64,000 nt of DNA, from the NCBI GenBank assembly GCA_028532985.1, contig JANCIK010000005.1, positions 1,866,501-1,930,500 on the forward strand, read 5' to 3'. A program made the position numbers and the translations under genes. Of the stretch, positions 23,190 to 34,929 are shown in pieces. This DNA is from Stropharia rugosoannulata (Eukaryota; Basidiomycota; Agaricomycetes; Agaricales; Strophariaceae). Numbering within the stretch: position 1 is the first letter of the stretch; every line of letters starts with the position of its first letter. The notes below the pieces were generated by a model. That model did not search any database. It was given only the letters and a program-made list of their open reading frames with translations, and was not told the origin of the DNA.

Positions 23190-25254
23190 GGGGGATGCAA
23201 GTCAGAGCCATGCATGGTGCCACCTTCCCAGCATCACCCGCCGTTTATTTTCGGACACAACATATCTGTGACGACTGCCCGTCGTCGTCACAACCTCCTT
23301 CCTGTAGAGTATATATAAATGGCTTCCTATGATGTAGACCAGTTTTCAATACCACAGCATCAATCCGTCTGTTGAGTTTTTGAGGCTCACCCGGGAACTC
23401 GTGTGATTGCGCCCCGTCAGGCCAAGTCAAGTCACCTTGCATTTGTCACAGACCTATTTCTGTTTTACCATGTTCTCGAGGCTTTCCACGTTCGACCAGA
23501 AATCGCGACTCGCAAGCGTTTGACCAATGTCACAGATGGTGCCCGGTCGGCCGTCTGTCAGGTAGGCCTGCTGTTGTTACGGCCATAATTGAAGCTTGAA
23601 GATCTAAAGGGCAGGGTGCTACGACCCCTACAATAAACAAAAAGTTTCAGCTTAGCAGTCCAGAATCGATGTCAAAGTAGTATACATACTTGGCTGATTT
23701 TGCATAGTCCCCTGGATGGAGAGTTAATCAAGATCAAACTATAGTCTAAAATTTATAGCGCACGATACGTAGTTGACATGTCCTCTGCACATTTCGGTCA
23801 CTGAAGTGAATATATGCGCATATAAGTACATATATGCAGTCTGATAAATATGAGAAACTTACACGCGCAGACCATTCTATTTCAGAAGACTGTTCTGACC
23901 GATATACAAAACGTAAATAGGCCATGGATAGGCAGGAAACAACCTGTAGCAACCGCAGTCCATTCAGCCCTGTCTTGATTCTGCGTCAAAAACTTACCGA
24001 GCTTGGTACAATCAGAGACGTTTTCGATAGTCCTTACTATGAGCCTACGAGGTTATTACAAGACAGAGAATCGAAAATAGACGAGTGATTATGGACGTTG
24101 TTATGGCAAGAAGCAAGAGAGGTGGTTACCGCGATTCGAAAGACGCGAAGTCACGGATGGTTCACGTGCGTTATGTGTTTTTGCTAGTTATGGTTATTGG
24201 CACCTCGAGTTCACAAAAACGCGTCGAGTGATTTATGATACATACTATGAAATACTGGATAGATCAAGCTGACAGAACAGAGGATTGACCCCTTGCGTCG
24301 TCGCTGGTGTAACTTCGTCAAGCCGTGCATCCAGCCGCGAGTCGAGCACCCGCACTGCTCTGGTCAATAATGTAATGTAAATTTCCATTATCGGCTTAAT
24401 AAAAGAAATAGAAATCGTTCAGCTATGTACCACTGACCGTCCTTGCTTGGTACTTGCCGTAGAAATTTGACCAAGTACACAAGCCTCACTCGGCCAGTTC
24501 TGCGATGGGTAATATTAAACATCGAACGTCCTACAGGCAGTAGGTGAGCCTTCTTGAGAGGTTTTGAAGAATTGGAAAGAGAGTGGCGGAAAAGGTATAG
24601 AACGATTGGCGTTATCTACACAGGTAGTATTATAAGATTATAAGAGGCGCCAAAATAACACAAAGTGAGAGTGACTGGAATTTGAATACAGCGAACTCAT
24701 ACTAATTAAGTTCCATTCCGTCTCATTCTTGTCCGTTGTCTTTCTCATAATAATACTATTTCACTATCCACATTTTTTACCTTGCCCTTGCAAAGCTTAT
24801 ATCATTTCTTCAATCGAATTCATACCACTATCTTTATTCATGCAACAATCCGTTATCCGTCATTGGCTTTTCATCACGCATCGCCACTGTTCACGCATTG
24901 AGAGCTGAAGTACTGAAGTACTGAATGCTCGCGCATCCTCCAGAGTTTAATACTTCATTCTATGATCATTGACATTCTTCACTTGTTCTTTACCTTGGCT
25001 GACTCTCTAGCTGTGACGGACCGCCTCGGACCGCCTGTCGTCACAATCTACAGCACATCTTGCAAACATCTTCTCTAATCCACTTGGCTGGTACTAGTTA
25101 GATATATTCCTTCAGTACGAGGATGGCTGAATAGCACAGCATTACAGTAATTGATCTGTTGGGATTTTTTCGCTCAGCCGTGTGTTGCGGCTCGTGTGAA
25201 TTACGCAGTCACAATATCGTACCATCCAACTCGCACCCTCTCACCCATACCACC
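23190..25254. other. Long intergenic region upstream of ERG24 copy 2
   Basis: About 2.07 kb without a supported gene. It has a TATATAAAT word near 23311-23319 (about 125 bases before the 20781-23189 gene on the other strand) and a direct repeat GAAGTACTGAAGTACTGAA at about 24906-24924. Any ERG24 copy 2 promoter must lie in its right part, where a CT-rich stretch precedes the ATG. Confidence 0.4.
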
Positions 25255-27110
25255 ATGGCCTCTGACCTCAACCCGCCCACAAAACACTACGAGTTCCTCG
25301 GGCCTCCCGGCGCACTCGCCATCTCCATCGGCGTCCCCATCACCACCTACGCCCTCTTTTTTGGCTGCTCAGAGGCCGCTGGCGGCTGCCCCCCACCGCT
25401 CTCCTTCGACGCCCTCTCCGACCGCGTCGTCTCTGCCGTCTCCGACCCCGTCTGGTGGGCATCGCTCTGGGACAACCAGGCTGCCCTCATCTATCTTGCC
25501 TGGTATGCCTTCTGCGTCCTCGCCTGGGCCATCATCCCCGGCGACACCGTGCCCGGCACGACTCTACGCACAGGCGGTGTCATCCAGTATAAAATAAATG
25601 GTGCGCGTCCCTTTTCCTCCTCCCCCGTTCCTCGCTGACCGCCGCGCAGCCTTCTCCACGTGTCTCCTCGCCCTCGGTATTGCGTCGGGTCTCATCCTGC
25701 GCGGTGGCCCCGAGGCCTTCACTTTCCTCTACGAACACTGGGTCGGCCTCATCACCTCCGCCCTCCTCATGTCCATTCTACAGGCCACCTACGTCTACGC
25801 CGCCTCCTTCCGTACTGGCACCCTCCTCGCTCTCGGCGGAAACTCGGGCAACTTTATCTACGACGTGCGTGCTCTCATTCACAGAAGGTACTAATTTCTA
25901 ACCCGCGCAGTGGTACATCGGGCGGCCACTCAACCCCTCCTTCCTCTCGCTCGACCTCAAGTCGTTCAACGAGCTGCGACCAGGGCTCATCCTCTGGGTC
26001 CTGCTCAACATCTCCTGCGCGTGCGAGCAAGCCGTGCGCCGTGGCGGACTCGCGCGCGTCACCGATTCCATGCTCCTCGTCCTCCTCTTCCAGGCCTGGT
26101 ACGTTCTCGACGGGCTCTACAACGAGCCTGCCCTCTTCACCACCATGGACATCACCTCCGATGGCTTCGGCTTCATGCTCGCCGTCGGCGACCTTGTCTT
26201 CGTCCCCTTCGTCTACGGCCTCCAGGCTCGCTACCTTGCCTTCCACCCCGTCGAACTCGGCACTGCCCGCGTCGCCGCCGTCCTCGCCGTCAACTTCCTT
26301 GGCTACTACATCTTCCGCACCGCTAACGGGGAGAAGAACGATTTTAGGAACGGGCAAAATCCCAAGAGTGCGTTCCCTCTCTTCCTACCACTTCCTAACC
26401 ATTCCTTAATAACCTGACCCCCCCACTTCACCTTCCTCTTCACCCACCCCAGACCTCACCTTCATGACGACGCAGCGCGGCACCAAGCTGCTCACCTCGG
26501 GCTGGTGGGGCCGCTCGCGCCACCCCAACTACCTCGGCGATCTCATCATGGGCCTCGCCTGGTGCCTCCCCACTGGCTTCGACACCCCCATCACCTACTT
26601 CTACGTCGTCTACTTTGCCGTCCTCCTCATCCACCGCCAAAGAAGGGACGACGAGGCATGCCGGATCAAGTAAGTTTTATTTTATTTTATTTATTTAATC
26701 AAACTCCTTTTTCTTTTTCTTTTTGGAATAAATGGTGGGGAGTGGGAGGGGGGGAGAAGGGGCGCGTTCACACCTGCCTTGACGCGCCTCCCATGCGTGC
26801 GCAGCTTCCCTCCCCGTTATTTTTACTACCTGATCCTTCCCTTCACGGGGTTCTATTTATACCTTCGCTTTCGCTCCCTGCCTCCCTTGTCCTTCTCACT
26901 CTTCCATTTCGTCCATCCCCTCGCTTCCCCATGCATTTCGTGCATTCTCCTATTCCGCCATGTGGATTATCCACATTTACTTTCTCTCTCACCCCTCTAT
27001 TCAACTTCAATACACGTACACGTACTAACATACGCTCTACCAGATACGGCAAGGACTGGGACACGTACTGCGCGCGCGTGCCGTACCGCATTGTGCCGTA
27101 CATCTACTAA
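25255..27110 (+). CDS. ERG24: Delta(14)-sterol reductase, copy 2
   Basis: Second C14 sterol reductase, acting at the ER in ergosterol synthesis. Exons are 25255-25600, 25650-25864, 25911-26367, 26453-26669 and 27044-27110 (346, 215, 457, 217 and 67 bases). These give 433 residues, the same total as copy 1 with the first three and the last exons of equal length. Motifs are [51 protein letters not shown] and YRIVPYIY. The start (MASDLNPPTKHYEF) aligns with copy 1. It lacks the intron copy 1 has after RHPNY. The last intron (26670-27043) is 374 bp, far longer than others in the window. Codons are strongly C-ending (for example runs of CTC, GCC, ATC), unlike copy 1, which suggests this is the more highly expressed, housekeeping copy; that is inferred. 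Confidence 0.93.
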
Positions 27111-28522
27111 ACAGCTCGTATAGGGCTTTTTAACTTTAGGGAGCGGAGGGTAGGGGGATGTCATGGGTCGCGGGACGTGGGCCGCGCTGCGCTGGGAATA
27201 GACCGGTTTCAGCGCCTCACAGCGCAGCTCGCGGATCGATCGAACGTGATACTCATAGACTATACGAACGGGGACTCTGACTGGGCCCTGTATACGTATA
27301 CGGACTGCGTATGTAGCAGGGCGCGGGGCGCGGGACATACATACTACTTACCTTAATTACTTTTACTGTCTGCAGTGCGTTGCTAATATTTATATCTGAT
27401 GGATGTGATGAGTGTGTGCCGTGGATATATGTAGTGTGTGCGTGAATTCAACTAATTACATAAATTGTGTCTGATAATCTTGATTTTAGTAGTACAAGTG
27501 GGTTCAAGGCACATCGCAGACGCGCAATGTATGCCTTGCCTGGGTGGAATCGTGCAACCAGGCCGGTGGTGATAATATCCCACCATTTACAAAATCACCA
27601 TGGCTTTGTGGGTTGCTGTTGTTAGAGATAAATAAAGTAATATACGGCCCACAGCCGCTTCAAATTCACATTCCTGAACAAGTTATAACTATGGGTCCCA
27701 TTATAAGCTCTGTTTCCGTTCAAAAGAGCTGCAATGTAACTCCCGAGAACTATTCTATTTAATACATTGTTTGAGGCAACTGATCATGACTATGTACATA
27801 CCTCTACATTACGTAATTGTCGTTGAGGGGCAGTGTCGCATGTCCACTACCACCAGCGTTGAACGTAACTGCTGTGTATACTCATACTGAACTATCTCAG
27901 AGTCCTACATCTCTGCAAAGCCTCTCGTAGGCTTGCTACTCCAGTAGAATCAATCCAAGTTTCGAGTGGCAAGCGCGTATTGATGAGATGAGGGCTCAGG
28001 AGGTTCTTACCATTTTTGTTACTTATGTTATTTGATGGGAGCTGATGAACAAGGAAGACAGGGTACCAGTGTACCTAGATCGTTATTTTACGATCCTATT
28101 TATACTTGCATACATCAAAGATATGTACATATGTACATGCATGCTGAAGTACATCCTTCAAGTACATACCTTCCCGCACGAACGATATGGGTGACCTGAG
28201 CAGTGAGCACCCAGTCATAGGAGACACGAAACTTAGGCTTACCAGGCTGGTAAGTCTAACACCATGCTGAACAACCGGCAGTCGTGCGATAATCATAAAA
28301 CCACAAGAGCGCGGTCAGGGCAGGTCAGGGCGGTAATTCCAGCAGGTGCCTGCCGCTGCAATGAATCAGTCGGACGACAGTCCCGCCGACGCCAGACAAA
28401 CTCATACAAAGTTCAAACCACGCGCCCCTGCGCCCGTGCACGCGCGTAGTATGTATAAAAGCCGCTACCGTTCTTCGCACTTCTACATCCTATCGCAAAC
28501 CCTCTGAGAAGCAATCTGCGCG
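27111..28522. other. Intergenic region upstream of DUF2235 gene
   Basis: A 1.4-kb region. A GTATGTATAAAAGCCG core-promoter word at 28448-28463 lies about 60-75 bases before the DUF2235 ATG. The rest contains only short ORFs without recognisable features. Confidence 0.45.
28449..28460 (+). promoter_or_regulatory. TATA-type core promoter of DUF2235 gene
   Basis: TATGTATAAAAG lies about 63-74 bases upstream of the ATG at 28523, the usual TATA position for short fungal leaders. Confidence 0.5.
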
Positions 28523-30649
28523 ATGCCCACTTCTAAACCGGAGAAGAAAGATCCAGTCCCCGTTCCCATTCCGCCTATCCAGCCCGGCGACCCGCGTACG
28601 CTCGTGCTGCTCTTCGACGGGACAGGAGATACGTGAGTATCCTTCATTTCACCATTCAAGTTATTTTCTCATTATCCTCTTCTGTTCAGAGATGATGATG
28701 ACGTGCGGACAGCTCTTTACCTCCTCTCTGACCTCGTCTAATAGACGGTGCATATCAAAACCAACAGGTCTCGAATGTCATCGAGCTGCGCAACATGCTC
28801 TGTCCGCGAGACGACCCCGAGCGGCAACGCGTATGGTACCAGGTTCGTAGTGTGCTTCCCGGGCCGTGCGGTACGCTGGATCCTCATCAGCATATTTGTA
28901 AATTCTGCATTTTATAGGAGGGTATCGGCACGTATAAGAAGAACATCCCCTGGACGTCCTACGAGATACCTCTCGTCAGTGGTGTTTCTCAGGTGAGCAC
29001 ATGTCTACCTGTGCGATGGGACCGACAAACTGACGGTTTGGGGCTATCAGACGCTGGACGGCGCGATCGCATGGAGCCTGGAGAAGCATATAGTCGGTGC
29101 GTCGATTCTAATGCCTTCTCACATACGCAGCTATTAAATTGCTTTCTCAGAGGGATATGAATGGATCATGAACAACTGTACGCGCACTTGCATTTATCTT
29201 TTGTCGTGAAACTCTAACGCATCTTTATCTGGAATCTACAGACCGAGAAGGTGACAAGGTCTGTTTGTTCGGTGAGCCCGGGACAACCCACCAGCTGTAG
29301 ACCCCGAATGCTCACATTTACACAGGATTTTCCAGAGGCGCGTACACAGCTCGTGCGTAAGTACTCCCATACCGGCTTCCAGTCTGATACAGTCAGGCTC
29401 ACGTAGCATGTTAATCCAACAGCGTCGCCGCGATGATCAATAAGGTCGGCCTCCTTCCCATATCTCAGAAAGAGCATCTATGGGATGCCTACCGTTCCTT
29501 CTCCGCCGTGGGGCCGGATAGCTGGAAAGACTCCAATGCATTCCGGGAAGCGCACAAGTCCAGGGGGATCATCATTGAATTCATTGGCGTGTGGTACGTG
29601 AATCCCTCGTCGCGTGGAATGAGCACATAGTGAAGCTAACACACCTCTTGACTAACAGGGACACGGTCAATTCTGTTGGCGCGCTGCGCACTAAGTCTCT
29701 CCCCAACACGCGGACAAACGGCTCTGTGCGCACATTCCGACACGCCATCGCGCTTGATGAGCATCGCGTGCGCTTCCGATCGAACAAGTGGAGCCCACCG
29801 AAGACAGACCCGAAATATCAACCCCGCCCCGTGGTCACCGACGTTGACCAGGTCTGGTTCGCAGGAGGCCATTGCGGTGAGTCTATATTCACCCATTCAT
29901 CTGCGTATACTGATCGAGGAACGCAAGACGTGGGCGGTGGCTCCGTGCCGAACACGACGCGGCCTAATCTCGCACACATTGCGCTGCGCTGGATGGTGCG
30001 CGAGTGCTTCAAGACAAAGAACGGCATGGTATTCGACAGCGTTCAGCTTGCCACGCTCGGCCTCGACCCCACTATGCTCTATCCAAAAGTTGTGGACCGC
30101 CCGGATGCGCTGCCCGTCTCTCCCTCACACCGCATTTCGACAGACCACATCCTCAAGCCCGGCGTTGCACAGCGCGCCGCCTCCTGGGCGCTCAGCTGGG
30201 TTTATACGCCTTCCAAAAAGGCCGAAGACGCGGCTGAGAAGCAAAAGGCCGCCGCGTCGCAGACGGAAGAGGAGCGCGACATGATCGACGCGCTTGCGCC
30301 GCTGTACGACCAGCTCGAGGTGAACTGGCAGAAATGGGGCGCGCTCGAGCGCATACCGCTGCAAATGTGGGATGTGGAGACGAACTCGTGGCAGTACCGC
30401 CGAAACAACAAGCGCGGGCGGACGATCCAACAGCCTGTGGATCGCGAGCTGGTAGACGAGGAGCTGGCACGGGCCGCGGGCCGCGTGGCGTTGGACCCAC
30501 GGTGGGCAAAGGTGCGCGTGCACAGGACAGTGAGGGCACGCATGGAGTGCGCCGGGGATACAAAAGGTAATCGGTACGTCCCAATTGCTCTATTGGGCGG
30601 GAAAACTCTGGATCAGGTGGACTCCGACTTGATTGACTGGGTGGGCTGA
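28523..30649 (+). CDS. DUF2235 alpha/beta-hydrolase
   Basis: Member of the DUF2235 family (alpha/beta-hydrolase fold; bacterial relatives include phospholipase-type effectors). The substrate in fungi is not known to me. Eleven exons are 28523-28632, 28690-28702, 28768-28842, 28918-28992, 29051-29096, 29151-29177, 29242-29271, 29326-29356, 29423-29593, 29659-29876 and 29928-30649, totalling 505 residues. Key marks are RTLVLLFDGTGDT at the N-terminus, VSNVIELRNML, YQEGIGTYK, the nucleophile motif FGFSRGAYTAR (GxSxG), FIGVWDTVNSVG and the acid/His region WFAGGHCDVGGGS. No signal peptide is seen, so a cytosolic site is likely. The 13-bp second exon (one base plus four Asp codons) is needed to keep the frame and the conserved acidic run after DGTGD. 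Confidence 0.92.
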
Positions 30650-31188
30650 ACCTGCCGAATGGACTGTCTGCCAGATTTTACTATTAATTATATTTACATG
30701 TATACACTTCTATTTGGGTTGCTAGTTGGTTTCTTAGTTATTGGGTTTTAGATGTGAATAGACATTACAACGCTGATGAAGATAGTAGGCATTGATGTCT
30801 CTGGATTGGCTCTGAAAGGAGATATTTTGTTTCCTAATTGGGTGAATGAGCATGTGTTACCTGCTTCAAGTTGAATGTTCACGCGAACGGTTCAATAAAC
30901 CGTATATACTTCAATCATTGTCATCCATGTCCACAGTAATCCTCACAGTAATCAAGGAGATGTCGAGGTAACAAAGGCATGATGCATTGATGTGCCATAA
31001 AGGCTATGGCACCGCTCAGGGAAACATGGGCGGCTGTCATTGTCAATGTTTATTATACAACGAACAAGAAATCAGTGCACAGCTGTTTGCCGCGACAGGA
31101 GAAAGGCATGAGCACCTTGTGAGTACCCTTGACTTGATGGCTACAAAAGTCGCTGCGGGCTCGTAGCCTTCTCTCCCATCTCCATTCC
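30650..31188. other. Intergenic region upstream of aspartic peptidase 1
   Basis: A 539-bp spacer. Its last 110 bases carry a block (31081-31112) that resembles the region upstream of aspartic peptidase 2 and a weak CTACAAAAG TATA variant near 31141. Confidence 0.45.
31081..31112 (+). promoter_or_regulatory. Conserved upstream block of aspartic peptidase 1
   Basis: The block contains AGCTGTTTGCC and GAGAAAGGCATGAG. The complement of 41841-41880, upstream of aspartic peptidase 2, has the same two words in the same order and spacing within a few bases. It therefore marks a shared, duplicated promoter segment. Confidence 0.6.
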
Positions 31189-33119
31189 ATGTCTCCCACA
31201 ATGAAGGGCTTTTTGTGCTTGCTCCTCGTCTGCTTCGAAGTTCTCTGCTCTGCTGAGCCTGTTCACCTCGAACTTAAACACAGAAAGAATCCTCCTATCA
31301 GCGCAGTGGACAGAGCGCGCAATCTGAGGCTCAAGTATGGAATAAAAACGAATAAATCGACAAATGTCGCTGGTAGGGCAGCGAGTAGACCACCTATCAG
31401 ACGCGGTACAACCTCAAACTCAATAAGCGTAACGGACCATGTAGTTATCCCAGGCTTTCCAATTATTGCCCCAATCTGACTATAACATGTTAGAAACATG
31501 ATATTTCATATTTCACCAGCTTAACTGTTGGCACCCCGTAAGTTGCTAACCCATTTAAATTGCTAGGTAAAGGCTAGGGACTGACATACTCCACTCGTTT
31601 TCAACAGTCCTCAAACTTTGAACGTGATCCTGGATACAGGCTCTTCCGATTTTTGGGTCGCCGGCAATGAATGTACTAGTAGTGAAGGCTGCAATCCATC
31701 TACGCCACTATTTGATATATCTAGGTCTAGTTCTTTCCAAGGTGGGACACCTAGCACAGAACTCCAGCCCCCTACTATCGGGGCGATTACCGAAGTTGAC
31801 TATGGCTCGGGTGCGGTCGCTGGTGCTGTCTGTCAAGACACTGCGACACTGGGCGGCTTTACAATCAACCAACTCTTCCGTGCGCAGTTTTTGCCTCTAT
31901 ATATTTGTTATTGCACTCACACATTTTGACGGGACAGTTGACGTTGCTGAAGTGCAGGGCAATATCACCGACAGCGAAATCTCTGGACTCATGGGGCTCG
32001 CATGGCCTTCCCTTGCGCAGACAGGCGCAACCCCCTTCTGGCAGGCAATTACCCCGCAGCTGGCCGCCCCCGAGTTTTCGTTCTTCATCGCACGCTCGGA
32101 TCTGAGTCTGGATAACGAAGAAGATGTATCTGGAAGCGTGTTCACCCTCGGAGGCACAAACTCAAAGTATTTCACCGGCGACATCGAGTTTCTGAACTTG
32201 GAGATAAGCGCAGGCTCTGACGCAACGTATTGGACATTGGCGTTGACAAGTGCGCTCTGGGATCATTTTACTGCTGTCAGAGTACCGCATTGCTGACTCG
32301 TTCTTTTTTTAACTAGCTATCACCGTCAACGGCAAATCAGCGCCCGTTTCTCCAGACGGTAGTGTGGCTGTAGTCGCCATCGACACTGGCACCAGTCTCA
32401 TCTCGACTACTTCTGACAACGCAGCAGCGTTCTGGGCACAGGTTCCCGGAAGCCAGCCTTCAAGTGATGAACAGGGATTTTTTACTTTCCGTGGGTCGAT
32501 GCGTATCCTCCTAATCAAAAATACTTCGACTTACCTTTGGTTTAGCATGTTCTACCCAACTTGAAGTGTCACTTTCGTTTGGCGGTAAGAGCTGGCCTAT
32601 CAGTCCTGAGGACATGAGCATTGGACAAGACCCAGCCAATCCCGCACAATGCTTGGGTTCGGTCTTCGACGGTGGTCTTACGTCCGACTCGCCGACAACC
32701 TGGATTATTGGAGATACATTCCTTGTTAGTTCAATTTTTGCCGTTTGACTCAAGCTCTACTGCTCATTTAACATTGCACTGACTCGATGTTCTCGTTCAA
32801 AGAAAAATGTCTACTCAGTATTCCGCTCAAATCCACCCTCTGTCGGATTTGCCCAACTCTCGACGTCGTCTAGTAGTGGATCAGGTAGTAGCTCAAGTGC
32901 GTCACGTCTGTTTCTCTTTCCGGTTCAAAGACTTACCCAAGCTTTTTCCAAAATTCCATAGTCAAGCAAAGTGGTAAGCTTCGCTTTTTGAGCACGCTCA
33001 GAATGTCATTTACAAACTATTTCTTGTCTGCAGGTGCTTCAAAACGGAACTACAGGCAATCATCTGCTACTTTGACTGCGGCACTGACTTTTATGGGATT
33101 TATTGCCTCTTTCATATAA
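31189..33119 (+). CDS. A1 aspartic peptidase 1, GPI-tailed
   Basis: Pepsin-fold endopeptidase, predicted secreted and anchored at the cell surface. Exons are 31189-31440, 31494-31537, 31608-31879, 31938-32249, 32317-32490, 32546-32724, 32803-32896, 32962-32973 and 33034-33119, summing to 474 residues. It has a signal peptide (MKGFLCLLLVCFEVLCSAEP) and a basic propeptide with VDRARNLRLKYGI. The first active-site motif is VILDTGSSDFWV and the second AIDTGTSLIST. Other A1 marks are GLMGLAWPSLAQ, FTLGGTNSKYFTGDI and TTWIIGDTFLKNVYSVF. A Ser-rich stalk and a hydrophobic end (LTAALTFMGFIASFI) fit a GPI signal. The 12-base eighth exon is the least certain part. Paralogues 2 (39869-41782) and 3 (42454-44443) lie on the opposite strand 7-11 kb away. 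Confidence 0.88.
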
Positions 33120-33333
33120 TCACCAGTAGCTGGAGCGTTGCGATTGTCTAAGCTACTACTCGTGATATTCTGGACAAGTTTGTATCTTTTATAGACCCTA
33201 CTAATAGGTACTACTCTATCATAACCGGGTGCTATGAAAAAGTCTGATGTTTCAAGCAATATACACACGTTATGCCTTATAGGCCTGGTATAGGGTGCAG
33301 TACATATATTATAGCAAAGCTGCGACATCTCCT

Positions 33334-34929
33334 CTATTTGTGTCCATCGGACCAGAATCCATGGTCGAGCGCGCATTGTCTCGCCATTTCAACCTGTAGG
33401 CAAAAACGTATTAGACAGTAACCAACGGCATCGACAAGACACAGCTCACTTGCTCATCTGTCTTACAGACAAGAACCCTCCCATCTCTTGAAGGCCCTCC
33501 TGCTGCTCTAGGAACAGAAATATCGACGACGACGTCCTCACTTTCTTTGGCGTGCTCATTCTTCTCAGAGTCAAGCCTACAATAACCCAGACAAGCAACG
33601 CGCTGCGTGATAATCCTCCGCAGCTCCGCGCCGCGCTCTCCAATTCCACCAGCAAACACAAGTGCGTCTACATCGCCCCCCAGCGTCAGGTGGTACCCAC
33701 CGATGTTCTGTAGAACTCGGTCAAGGAACAGGTCGAACGCCAGGCGGTACGGGTTGCGCGCGGCAATTTCCGGGTCCGGGTCATTCAGCTCCGCGCGGTC
33801 CGTGATGACACCGAAGTCCGTCGTCCCTGCGATGGCTTTCCATCCCGACTTGCGGTTCAAGATGTCCTCTGCCTACAGACACTTCCGTGAATGAAAAAGA
33901 TACAAACGTAGCTCGAGTGTAAGCATACCATTGTGACCTGTACATTCGTGGCTAAACTCGGGTCGTGGCTGATGCGTCCGGCCTTATTGGTGTAGTGGAA
34001 GATGAGACTCGGGTCGATAGAGCCTGACCGCGTCGCGCCTGGGAGACCGTTCAGCGGAGTCAAGCCCATAGAGGTGTCGATTGATTTCCCATTCTTGATT
34101 GCGCATGCAGACGCGCCAGACCCGAGGTGCAGTACGATTAGGTTAAGGTCACCGGGCGCCTTTTGCAGGAAACGCGACACTGAACGAAGTATAAACGAAT
34201 CTGAAGAAAAGCAGCCCAGTTAGAACTAGCAAAAGCATGTGGTGGGTATGGCTTACAACTGAGGCCATGGAAACCGTACTTTCTCAGACCGCGTTTCTTT
34301 GCTAGCTCTTGCTCGATTGCATAGCTGGAGATGTGAAGGGGTATCGTGCAATGAAAAGAAGTGTCGAAGTATGCTATTGATTTCGCGTCGGGGACTGCTG
34401 ACATGCATACTTTGATAACAGAGAGAGCGGCGCCATTGTGTCTAGATATTGCAGAACATCAGACTCTGGGTCCACAGATACAGCAAGCAGCGTACAGAGG
34501 GGCAAGATCTGAAAGGCGTTCGATATGATTGTAGGATGATTTCGTGATAATAATTGGCTGGCTGTAATCTCCTCCATGCACCACTCGGTGACAAATGTAG
34601 ACTATGTTTTTCTGCTCAACTGATGCTCGAGTCTCCAGTTCGTGCAGAAAGTGGTGAAATGCCGATGCATGGTCATTTATTGCGTCACTGGAGCCTTCCT
34701 TCTCGGATTCATTGTCCGCGGAAGCGGGATCAGCGAGTTCGAACGCATATTGCGCTGGCGGTGCGGTAATGTTCGAAATCGAAGAGGTAAGTATAAGAGA
34801 GACAGGTTTATGCCATTTGTTGTTGTTGTGAGACCGGTCGTCTTGGTCTGAAAGCGTATAGAGGGATATCTTCAGTGACGAGGATCCGGCGTTGACAGAA
34901 AGGATAAGGCGAGAATTTTCATCGACCAT
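33334..34929 (-). CDS. Acetate kinase
   Basis: Converts acetyl phosphate and ADP to acetate and ATP (reversible), in the cytosol. Exons in coding order are 34929-34496, 34441-34257, 34200-33929, 33872-33450 and 33393-33334, giving 457 residues. Visible motifs are [16 protein letters not shown] at the N-terminus, [70 protein letters not shown] and the C-terminal [13 protein letters not shown]. The last exon adds [11 protein letters not shown]. The catalytic Arg in RVVHGG and the Asp in FDTSFH are present. The multi-intron structure excludes bacterial contamination. Its 5' end faces phosphoketolase (35398-38265) across 468 bp, so the pair very likely supplies and uses acetyl phosphate together. 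Fungal acetate kinases are known to work with phosphoketolase, for example in Cryptococcus. Confidence 0.95.

Noticed and set aside
21977..23318. Long plus-strand ORFs over the GC-rich gene
   Set aside because: They are shadows of the minus-strand 770-codon gene, with biased GC composition and no recognisable features. The minus strand has consistent splice sites and a helix-rich conserved start.
24900..24930. Direct repeat GAAGTACTGAAGTACTGAA considered as a regulatory array
   Set aside because: Only two short copies lie together; too little to call an operator or repeat family.
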